Assembly: GCF_021730395.1 (NCBI RefSeq) | Contig: NC_069367.1 | Span: forward strand, 8,926,501-8,990,500 | Reading direction: 5' to 3' | DNA from: Mercenaria mercenaria | Taxonomy: Eukaryota > Mollusca > Bivalvia > Venerida > Veneridae | DNA length: 64,000 nt | Part shown: piece by piece, positions 46,158 to 55,504 of the stretch | How positions within the stretch are numbered: position 1 is the stretch's first letter | Layout of the letters: each line of letters begins with the position of its first letter | Notes under the pieces: model-generated | Databases searched by the model: none | The model's input: only the letters and a program-made list of their open reading frames with translations | Told to the model about the DNA's origin: nothing | Translations under genes and position numbers: made by a program

Positions 46158-46509
46158 TTTCACCGGGACTCAAACCTTAACATAAATACAGTGGTCAAAA
46201 TGTATGATTGCTCTTTTGTAAGAAGGTACAGGAATGTTCAGTATGAGGATGTTTATTGTTTAAATGTTCAATGATATTGCTAATATTTTCGAACAGATTC
46301 GTGTACGAAATACATGTATCAACCTTCAACAAGATTTGTTGCCTTACATGGGTAAAATGTACATACAATGATTAAATTACTACAACTTTTATTTTGTATA
46401 TTTCTGTGTTTAAAGCTTCAAATATATTGGTATGAAATATATTCTAAAACTGCAGTGTGTACTTGTTAATACCCCATCCACCCGATTTACCATACAATCA
46501 ATCCCCTGA

Positions 46510-47001
46510 CTAGAGACGGGGACATGGGTGTAGATGAATTCTTAAATTCCAGACGGACGTATCCGGTGTTTTCACAAATTCTAGAATAAATGATGCGAAC
46601 CGAAACACTTTCTTTTAGCACTCTGTTTGTAATTGCGTATTAATTTAAAGAAAGTGCGAGAAAGAAAAACGTCCGTAAAAATAACGTCATGACATTTCAT
46701 ACGCACAACTGAAATGTTCCGATTTAGTTCCATCATTTGCAGCGTAACGTTATGTTTTTTTTTCACGTAAAATAACTTTTCCTCGATCCAGAAACAAAAA
46801 GGAACTATAAAGGTATTTAATTTTTTATCGAATTTGACACACACTATATCAATGCATACGATGTTACATAAATGAAGAGCCTTCTACCGGCTAGGCACTT
46901 ACCCTCGAGCCGAATATTTCCATCTGAAACTAAACCAGTGAACGATTCTTGTAATTTAAAACTGTTGTCTTTTTGTTGTAAAACCTCACCACACTCGTAA
47001 G
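46510..47001 (-). CDS. Unidentified gene X, exons alpha and beta (block B), partial
   Basis: Exon alpha (47001-46903, 99 nt, phase 1-1) follows an acceptor with a CTAAT branch-like word and ends at a GTAAGT donor. It encodes AYECGEVLQQKDNSFKLQES and FTGLVSDGNIRLEG. Exon beta starts at 46580 after TTTATTCTAG and continues in phase as EFVKTPDTSVWNLRIHLHPC to a TAG at 46510. Block C has the same two exons with a three-codon longer alpha (50512-50619) and phase kept, which argues for past coding function. No signal peptide or start exon is visible, and I do not recognise the family. The first exons were probably left outside the duplicated block, so this copy is likely a fragment. Confidence 0.4.
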
Positions 47002-47034
47002 CTGTTGCGAGCAAATTAGTTCATGGCGGACAAA

Positions 47035-47455
47035 ACAATTTCATTAGAAAGACTTCGGTATGATGCTGCAAGACCAGTTACGGGTTTTACCAAATCTACC
47101 TCAATCAATAACCTTTTTTCATTGAAACGATGTTGCTCATTGCAGACCTGGAGTGGTCTTCTGCGCATGACCGGAAGTGATTATCAGTTGGAGCGCACGG
47201 CAAAATTACGCAACTTATTGCATGTCGGCACGCATTTAGTGTATAGTATGTATAATACACTGATTAAAGGTTAGAGCTAGTATTACCATGGTTTAAAAAT
47301 ATATATATTAAAGATACTTTCATTCAAATTGCTTGAATCCGGTGAGTCACAGTCCTTCAAGAAATAGGATGGGTGTCACTTTCTGATTGGAGAAAATCCA
47401 AAAACTAAACATATTTTCATAGACACAATGGTCTGTCTACATACTACTTTAATAT
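47035..47455 (+). mobile_element. LINE reverse-transcriptase relic, interrupted (block B)
   Basis: LERLRYDAARPVTGFTKSTS matches the LINE at 48914 (LDKIQYDAARIVTGLARSVS). After about 220 unrelated bases the match resumes as an EIGWVSLSDW-like stretch (AGAAATAGGATGGGTGTCAC). The same relic is in block C at 50650-51110. Old and broken. Confidence 0.65.
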
Positions 47456-47583
47456 AACTTAACCTTGTCGCAGAAAATGTATCCTGTTCTAAAGTGTGAC
47501 TTAATATGCATTATGCAGATTCATTATTTTACGTGGAAGACGCTCAGTTGTTTTGCACGCCGGCGTAATTTAGGTAAAATGAG

Positions 47584-47803
47584 GCCTTTTTCAGCTTTTG
47601 ATGTTGGAAGAAGACCACAGGTGCCCCGGCATAATATCAAGCATGGGCGGGCACCTGCATGGGTAGAATAACCGAACGTCCGTAAGCCAGCTGGATGGCT
47701 TTCTTACATTGCAATTCTAGACCCCGGGCGAGGTTTCGATTCCACATCGGTGAGTAGCAAATGATTCGAAGTTAGCGATCTTAACCGCTTGGCCACGGAG
47801 GCC
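47584..47803 (-). mobile_element. SINE S1 in linker, block B
   Basis: Minus-strand head GGGGCCTCCGTGGCCAAGCG, box B GATGTGGAATCGAAACCTC. Orthologous to 32880-33096. Confidence 0.8.
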
Positions 47804-48913
47804 CCGCTCTCAGTTGTAAATCTTATTTAAGCCAATAGAAGCTGTAACACGGAGTTCAATTGTACCGTAGTGAGCTGTCTTGCAGACCGTCTCATGAATG
47901 TATTGGAAAAAGCTGAAGCTTAATTCTGATGGAACAGAAACAATGGTGTTCATTTGAAAACATTCTAGACATAGAACTGGGGCAAACAAGTGAATTTTCA
48001 AATTAAGTATTTAATCCGGATAGCGTGATGTATTGTAAGATGCAGTGCCTTTCCAAACAAAAATTATAGGAATATTTTTTACTTATTTTACTAAATTTAA
48101 CCATCGAAATTCGTACAGTGGTAACAGTTTTAACTTTAATTTAGAGTTTTTATCAGTAAGTATAAGAAATAAGCGCGTCACAGTTTGAAACAATGAGTCA
48201 TTTCGTATTCTAGATTGTACAACTCATATTAATATTTATCAATATATGTAAAAAGTGGGATAGTGGGATAGAAAAAGCAGGAACAAAGTCTAACAGGAAA
48301 AGCCACTTTCTAAGAACGCAGCTTGACCTACATGTAGCGACCAAGAAACGGTGTTGCCGTAAATTACCATTTTACATTTGAAATAAAAACAAAGGGCAAA
48401 ACCACAGGTCGCCACACACGACAAAATAAAATGTTTCAAGCATGGTTGATTGAGCCTGTTCATGGGCGGTAGTGGAAGAGCAAGCTACCGCCCACGCCCT
48501 TTAGCCCTGGGATGAGCAGAACTCATCAACATTTATACATGTTACAAAATACAATTTAGAGATATCCGCAAAAGTATTCATACGACGGTGTACATGGACC
48601 CTTTTATAACACAAAGAATACAATTCCATGAAAAGCGGCGTATGACCCCAGGTAAAAAATGGGTTTGTCCTAAACGAGAAAACAATGGTAGGAACTAAAC
48701 AAACTGGAATCTAGAGAGGGGATCTGCATCTAAGTTCATGGAGCCTGCATATCACAGAAACTGTCAAAAGACGAAAGTAAAAAAGCAGTCATCATATCCA
48801 AGGGGCGACTAAACAATACTCAAGGCTAATACAGCGGAAGTATTGGAACCGTTCAAGCTGAAAAATTAAACAATACATTAACACAACATCGCGCTGAAAT
48901 CGAACTATAGCAG

Positions 48914-50257
48914 TATCACTTTATCAGCATCAAAAGTTTTAGGAACAATGAGAATGTTAAAGTTTAAACTTAAAAGAAGAACTTTGAACCAGATATACAT
49001 TTCTTATCTTCGACCAATAATTGAATATGCATCTATTGTCTGGGATAGCTGCACGGTTTATGACAAGGAATTACTTGACAAAATTCAGTATGACGCGGCA
49101 CGTATAGTAACAGGGTTAGCGAGATCTGTATCAATAGAAAGATTGCTTCGAGAAATAGGTTGGGTTTCGTTATCCGACAGAAGACATATGCAAAAATTAA
49201 TTTTGATTTATAAACATAGCCGCGGCGATTTACCTAGTTATCTATCTCAGCAATTCCCCAATACCGTATTTGAAACCAATACCTATACATTGAGAAACAA
49301 TGCAGATTATGCTACTATGGTACGCCGACTTGAAATTTATGCTAAATCTGTAATAATGTCATCTATCAAACTTTGGAATAAACTAGACACAGATTTCCGA
49401 AATGCAGACACTATATCAGCCTTTAAATATAATTTAAAACAAAAATTCAAACAGTGACAGATTTTCTCATACATCATGCAAGGATACGTAACAAATGTAG
49501 CAATCTTAATTCAGATTTATTTTACAACCACTTACGCGAGGATCAAACGTGCAACTGTGGATATATCACAGAAGACGCGGAACACTTCTTTTTCAGATGT
49601 CCACTTTTTTCCCAACAACGTCGACAATTATTCATTGATACCCGCCAGTACCATCCTTTAAGTGTCAAAAAAATTCTTTTCGGATTCGATAACTTATCAC
49701 AAGAAATAAATGGCATCATTTTTGGTCATGTTCAAGATTATATAAAGAAAACTCAGCGTTTTAATTGAATCGAAATTTACTGAATTAATTCATCCCAGTC
49801 GCTGTGATTGTATCCTGAGTTTTGGGAATATGAGTCCTCAGATAGTGCGGGGTGTGGAACGGCGAGCAAATACCTCTTTTCCTGCCTTTAATTTTTTTTT
49901 TGTCTTTATTTGTTCTTTTGTTTGTTTGTTTGTTTGTTTTCTTTGGTTGTATTGTTTAATTTTTTTTTTACACTCATTAAGTTCTTTCTTCTTATTAATC
50001 GCTTGCTTTTCTCTTTTTTTTTCTTGTTTGTTTTCTTCTCTTACTCCTTTGGTTTAATTATTACACATAAATTACGAACTATGAACTGAACATTTTGTTA
50101 CTAAACTTTGTTAGGGAAGGACCTTCATTAATGTTGGTAAAACTTGTGGTCCGACCCATTTGCTTTAAAAAATACATGTTCCTGTTTCCATATTTATTCT
50201 ATTGTGTACTATTTATGTTACATGTTTTAAAAAGCAATAAAATATGATTAAATCAAA
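48914..50257 (+). mobile_element. 5'-truncated LINE at the B/C junction
   Basis: The reading frame (SASKVLGTMRMLKFKLKRRT ... YLRPIIEYASIVWD ... LDKIQYDAARIVTGLARSVS ... LREIGWVSLSDRR ... SIKLWNKLD) is the thumb/C-terminal part of a non-LTR reverse transcriptase. It stops at 49457 (QKFKQ). The zinc-binding tail (CSNLNSDLFYNHL, CNCGYITEDAEHFFFRC, FGFDNLSQEINGI) follows in the next frame to 49768, so one slip separates them. The 3' UTR runs to an A-rich end AAAAAGCAATAAAATATGAT. The left edge breaks block B linker at CGAACTATAG, and the right edge touches exon beta of block C. Confidence 0.85.
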
Positions 50258-50619
50258 CTCCAGACGGGAGTATCCGGTGTTTTAACAAATTCTAGAATAA
50301 ATGATCATGATGATGCGAAGCGAAACACTTTCTTTTTCGCACTCTGTTTGTATTTAAAGAAAGTGTGAAAAACAAGTCCGTAAAAATGACGTAATGTTCG
50401 ATTATACAGAGGAACTATAAAGGTATTTAATCTTTATCGAATTTGACACAAACTATATCAATGCGTACGATGTTATATAAATGAAGAGCCTTCTACCGGC
50501 TAGGTACTTACCCTCGAGCCGAATATTTCCATCTGCAACTACAACCAGTGAACATTGTGAACGATTCTTGAAATTTAAGGAGGAAGATTTTTGTTGTAAA
50601 ACTTCACGACACCCGTGAG
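50258..50619 (-). CDS. Unidentified gene X, exons alpha and beta (block C), partial
   Basis: Exon alpha is 50619-50512 (108 nt, phase 1-1): AHGCREVLQQKSSSLNFKNR then SQCSLVVVADGNIRLEG, with a GTAAGT donor. Exon beta starts at 50291 (EFVKTPDTPVWSLI) and is cut by the LINE end at 50258. The in-frame 9-nt difference from block B suggests selection acted for some time after or before the copies split. Truncated, so presumably non-functional. Confidence 0.4.
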
Positions 50620-50649
50620 CTGCTGCGAGCAAATTAGTTCATTGCGGAA

Positions 50650-51110
50650 CAAACTGTTAAAGAAAAACTTTCATTAGAAAGACCTCGGTATGATGCTGCA
50701 AGACCAGTTACGGGTTTTACCAAATCTACCTCAATCAATAACCTTCTTCATTGAAACGATGTTGCTCATTTCAGACCTGGAGTTGTCTTCTCTGCATGAC
50801 AGGAAGTGATTATCAGTTGGGGTGCGCGGCACAATTGCGCAAATTATTGCATGTCCGCATGCATTTACTGTATAGTATTATAATATACTGACTAAAGGTT
50901 AGAGCTAGTATCACCATGGTTTCACAGTATATACATTAAAGGTACTTCATTCAAATTGCATGAATCCGGTGTATACCGGAGTCTGAAATTTATACAGGCG
51001 CTCCAGGTCAACAGTGAGTCACAGTCCTTCAAGAAATAGAATGGGTGTCACTTTCTGATTGGAGAAAAATCCAAAAACTACACATTTTCATGGAAACAAT
51101 GTTCTATCTC
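50650..51110 (+). mobile_element. LINE reverse-transcriptase relic (block C copy)
   Basis: TCATTAGAAAGACCTCGGTA TGATGCTGCAAGACC and, after a spacer, AGAAATAGAATGGGTGTCAC repeat the block B relic at 47035-47455. Confidence 0.6.
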
Positions 51111-51287
51111 CAGATTACTTGAATATAACTTAAACTTGTCACAGAAAATGTATCCTGTTCTAAAGTGTGACTTAAAATATGCATTATGCAGACGCCATGG
51201 ACTGCTTCATCATTTTACGCCGAGGACTCTCAGTTGTTTTCGTTGTGTTTAGAGTCACGCCGGCGTAATTTAGGTCATATGAGGACC

Positions 51288-51411
51288 TTTTGATGTTGGA
51301 AGAAGACCCCAGGTGCCCCGGCATCATTTCAAGCATGGGCGAGCACCTGCATGGATAGAACACAAGTGATTCGAAGTTAGCGATCTTAATCGCTTGACCA
51401 TGGAGGCCCCG
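51288..51411 (-). mobile_element. SINE S1 with internal deletion, block C
   Basis: The head GGGGCCTCCATGGTCAAGCG joins the distal body near 51360. About 90 bp present in the A and B copies are missing. Confidence 0.7.
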
Positions 51412-51591
51412 CCCTCAGTTGTATCTCTAATTCAAGCCAAATTGAAGCTCTAACAATTTCAATTAAACGGTAGTAAGAGCTGTCTTACCGATCGTCTCAT
51501 GAATGTATTGGAATACGCTGAAGCTTAACGCTAATGAAACAGAAGCAAAAGTGTTCATTTCAGAACATTCTAGACGATGTACTGGGGCAAA

Positions 51592-52030
51592 AAACTTATT
51601 TTTGTCGAGCCCGCTTGCAGTCAGCTCGATATAGTCGTCACCTATGGCCGGTCGGTGTATGTGCATGCGTGCGTCCGTCCGCGCTCCGTCTGATTTTTTG
51701 TCCGGACCATAACTATGACATGCATAGACCAATCTTGTTTATGTTTGGCATGTATTTTTAACTCATTGAGAAGGAGTATCATGCGCAAACCCCATGTTCC
51801 TATCTCAAAGGTCAAGGTCACAGTTGGAGGTGAAAATTCAAATTGAAGTTTGTCCGGAGCATTTATTCTTCATGCATGGTAGGATTTTTATGTAACTTGT
51901 CATGCATGTTCACAATTATAAGACGGAGTGTCAAGCGCAAGAGCCAGGTCCCTAGGTCTAAGGTCATGGTAACACTTAGAGGCCAAAGGTGCTTGGGGGT
52001 TCGACATTCTGCCCATGAGCATGTAGAATG
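51592..52030. mobile_element. Insertion with two about 135-bp tandem units, block C only
   Basis: It starts with a hairpin TCGAGCCCGC...GCTCGA and a CGTGCGTCCGTCCGCG stretch. Two related units follow (GTCCGGACCATAACTATGAC ... AAGGTCAAGGTCAC and GTCCGGAGCATTTATTC ... AAGGTCATGG). Block B reads straight through the site. The tandem-core layout again recalls pearl-type elements. Confidence 0.6.
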
Positions 52031-52638
52031 TATCTCCAGTTTAAATTAAGTATTTCATCCAGATAGAGTGATGTATGTAAGATGCAATGAAATTCCAAAA
52101 ATAAATAAATAGGAATAACTATTTTAGTTATTTTACTAAATTTAAACATCGATATTCGTACAGTGGTAACAGTTTTAGAGTTTTTAGTAAGTGTAAAAAA
52201 TATGCAAAGTGCTTCACAGTTTGAAACAATAAGTCATTTCGAATTCTAGTTGTACAATTCATATTAATATTTATCAATATATGCTATAAGTGGGGTAGAA
52301 AAAAGCAGGAACAAAGTGAAACAGGAAAAACCACTTTCTAAGAACGCAGCCGTCCATACTTGACCTACATGTAACGACCACGAAAAGGTGTTGCCGTAAA
52401 TTAACATTTTACATTTAAAATAAAAAGAAGATCAGAAAACCACAGGTTGCCACACACGAAAAAATAAAATGTCTCAAGCTCGGTTGATTGAACCTCTTCA
52501 TGGACGCTAGTGGAAGGGCAAGCTATCGCCCACACTCTCTAGCTGAGATGAGCAGAACTCAACATAAGTACAAAATACAATTTAGAGACATCCGCAAATG
52601 TATTCATACGATAATGTACATGGACCCTTTTTATAATA

Positions 52639-53031
52639 CAGTGAAACACCGCTCGCTCGAGGTCGCAAGGGGATGAGCAAAATGCTCGAGTTATCCATGG
52701 TTTCGAGCGACCCAAACATTGACCAACATACAAAGAACAGATTGTTTTACCAATTGTCATCGAGACCATTTGCAGAGGAAACGGTGATGCGTAATAATAA
52801 CACACTCGTGACTTTTTCAAAAAACGTATTTACAAACGTTAATATTTATGACAGATCGCAAATGGCACATGTGAAGAAACAGCTAAGATTTTTTTTTTGA
52901 AATACTGTAATCGAATTCGCAATTTTCTTCACCAAATTAAGATCTCGTAATTATCGTCTCAATTTTATGAAAAGGCTAGATTTCTATCTTATTTCCTTTA
53001 TTTGCATGCAAACAACTGTTGATTAAAATAT
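52639..53031. mobile_element. Insertion with GCTCGCTCGAGG start, block C only
   Basis: CAGTGAAACACCGCTCGCTC GAGGTCGCAAGGGGATGAGC begins about 390 bp missing from blocks A and B between TTTTATAATACA and GCAATTCCATGAAAAG. CTCGAG palindromes are frequent near its start. Non-coding; family unknown. Confidence 0.6.
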
Positions 53032-53500
53032 TAATGCAATTCCATGAAAAGCGGTGTATGACCCCCAGGTAGAATAATGGGTTTGCCCTAAACGAGAAAA
53101 CAATGGGTGGAACTAAACAAACTTGAATCTAGAGAGGGGACCTGGATCTGAATTTATGGAGCCAGTATATCACAGAAAATGTCAAAAGACAAAAGTAAAA
53201 AGCAGGCATCATATCCAAGGGGCGACAGCGGCAGTATTGGAACCGCCATGGCCGAAATGTTCAAGTTGAAAAATTAAACAATACATCAACACAGCATCGC
53301 GCTGAAATTGAAATATAACAGCTCTGATATCTGAAGACATATTGAAGTGTGTTTTATTTAATTTAACATGAAATGCGTTCTGACATTTTGACAGACAAAA
53401 ATGCATAATGCCGGATTCAATGCCTGTTTTAACATGTCTGATGTTCCCGTAGTTTTTCTATGCAAACCTTGACTTGCAGTTTGACTTCAATTTCATTTCA

Positions 53501-53795
53501 ACCCGCCCGCTTAATAGGGAGAATAGGGAGAGCGCAGATCTACGGATCGCGGGGCGGCGAGTTCGATCCTCGGGCGGGTGGTATATCTATATTCTCCGTG
53601 ACGATTTGATAAAAAGACATTGTGTCTGAAATCATTCGTCCTCCACCATTGATTTATGTAGAGAATTTTGACAGTTACTTGTGGAGAACAGCTTTGTACT
53701 GGTACAGAATCCAGGAACACTGGTTAGGTTAACTGCACACCCTTACATAACTGGAATACTGTTGAAAAGCGGCATTAAACCAAAAACAAAACAAA
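53501..53795 (+). mobile_element. SINE S2, block C
   Basis: CCCGCCCGCTTAATAGGGAG head, GAGTTCGATCCTCGGGCGG box B, GGCATTAAACC plus AAACAAAC tail. The flanks share TCAATTTCAT. Same insertion as 36157-36449. Confidence 0.88.
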
Positions 53796-53867
53796 CAAAA
53801 AATCAATTTCATGTCTATTAAATTGATTTCGTAAATCCCTCTTTTATATCCACAAGAATTAAGTATC

Positions 53868-54158
53868 TTTTTTTGTTTGTGTTGGGTTTAACGCCGTTTT
53901 TCAACAGTATTTCAGTCATGTAACGGCGGGCAGTTAACCTAACCAGTGTTCCTGGATTGTGTACCAGTACAAACCTGTTCTCCGCAAGTAAATGCCAACT
54001 TCCCCACATGAATTGTCAGAGGTGGAGGACTAATGATTGCAGACACAATGTCGTTTATCAAATAGTCATGGAGAACATACGCCCCGCCCGAGGATCGAAC
54101 TCGCGACCCTGCGATCCGTAGACCAACGCTCTTACCTACTGAGCTAAGCGGGCGGGCT
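53868..54158 (-). mobile_element. SINE S2, reverse copy with 13-bp target duplication, block C only
   Basis: AGAATTAAGTATC flanks the element at 53855-53867 and 54159-54171. Block A shows the empty site (AGACAAAGTATC at about 36505). Head GCCCGCTTAGCTCAGTAGGT on the minus strand is intact, with box B GAGTTCGATCCTCGGGCGG, so this is among the youngest insertions in the window. Confidence 0.93.
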
Positions 54159-54703
54159 AGAATTAAGTATCGCTAGCTTATCATGCATCATATACAAAAG
54201 GTTCTTAAAATTATATAAAATCTGGAAGAAAAAGTGGCATCAACAATGACTGACTAGAGTTTTGAATTTAATCCATTAATCCGGTCTCAGCTTAAAGCCA
54301 AATCAGATAATTCAATATACCTTGACGTTATATTTACAAATGTATTCAAATTATAGCCTACCTGAAATCAAAGGAAAATTTGAAGTAAATCAGTCTCTCT
54401 TGTTTGATTTTAGTTCTTTAGAAGTCTTCTTGAAGAAGGTTATACTTCAAGCCAAATTACACTATTTCGCATCTGAACCCTAAATAATGATTTTATTCTG
54501 CAGAAAATCAATGTTTGGGATAGAGCTACAGTAAATTAATAGTATCTTTTTTCTTAAATAAAAGCATTATTTAGGGTTCATATCACGAGGACTTATATCA
54601 CGAGGGTGCATCTGGAGACAAACTTTCATTAAATATTCGAGATATGTCACTGTCTGGGATATATTATTTCGATCCGAACACGATTTCATGAATTATCTAC
54701 TTG

Positions 54704-54925
54704 CCCCTCACCGATGTGGGTCCGAGCCTCACTCAGGGCGTTGAATTCTTCATGTGAGGAAGCCATCCAGCTGGCTTACGGCAGGTCAGTGGTTCTGCCC
54801 AGGTGCCTGCTCGTGATGAAATAATGCACGGAGGGGGACCTGCGGTCTTCCTCCACCATCAAAGCTGGAAAGTCGCCATATGACCTATAATTTTGTCGGT
54901 GCGACGTTACATCCCAAAACAACAA
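54704..54925 (+). mobile_element. SINE S1 downstream of the transporter
   Basis: CACCGATGTGGGTCCGAGCC to GGTGCGACGTTACATCCCAA plus (AAC)n and A-run. The tRNA head is missing left of box B. Absent from the matching DNA of block A (38085-38110), so inserted after duplication. Confidence 0.8.
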
Positions 54926-55504
54926 CAACAAAAAAAAAACATCCTGGACGACATCCACCAAATATCTGCCGGTTCCGTGTGGTCTTTATTTCAAACGCGC
55001 TGTAGGCCTAATGACGCTTGGCGCTATGACGTAATAATTGTGACGTACTAACACCGAGTACAAGTTGACGATAGTATTGCGAAAAAAATCATTTCTAAAT
55101 GCCAAACAAGATAAATATTTTATTTGTAAATTGTCCATATCATTTTTAGATCTTAATGCATTGTTTTCAACCATTTTAGTTTATAAAAATATTGGAGCAA
55201 ATATTCACTCGCCTACACAGATCAGCAGGATGGCATAGACTTTTGCAACCAATGTTTAGTTACAAAATTAATGAAGCCACCTACTAAATATCAATTCAAG
55301 GTAACAAACTTTTACTTAGATATATGGCTACGGGCGGACAGACTGATAACGTCCAATCCGCATTGTATGATAGCTTTTTCTCTTCTTTACAAAAAAGATA
55401 AGATCTTCCGAATTTCACTTTCGTTTACTACAGTTTATGAAGATAAAATCAGCATAACTTCGCTTTCATCTTATATCAACTAAGAACACAAAATCTTTTA
55501 GTCT

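Larger units (their letters stand above)
39511..48913. repeat. Segmental duplication block B (C1q - linker)
   Basis: Direct-repeat partner of block A from AAGTGCCACTTAAACACGTG onward. It keeps C1q upstream DNA that A lacks (about 40640-41800), and lacks the Helentron-like insert, the 51-bp duplication and the linker insert of A. It ends at the LINE starting about 48914. Confidence 0.85.
50258..55504. repeat. Partial duplication block C (linker), continuing into the transporter gene
   Basis: Matches block B from 46540 to 48913 (gene X exons, LINE relic, S1, linker) and then block A from 35857 to 39430 (S2, 36480-36700, transporter 3' end). C-specific insertions lie at 51592-52030, 52639-53031 and 53868-54158. 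Confidence 0.8.

Noticed and set aside
46903-47001. Exon alpha as the start of an SRCR domain (DGNIRLEG resembles VRLVGG openings)
   Set aside because: The following exon lacks the GRVEV and cysteine pattern of SRCR domains, so the resemblance is too short.
47810-48001. Similar short open frames (FAPV.CLEC..MNT...FQYIHET) in linker blocks B and C
   Set aside because: Conserved only as far as the duplicated DNA is; no splice sites or start, and block A breaks the frame. Not enough to call a gene.
49830-50057. Hydrophobic 75-codon frame rich in F, C and L
   Set aside because: It comes from T-rich low-complexity DNA in the LINE 3' UTR.
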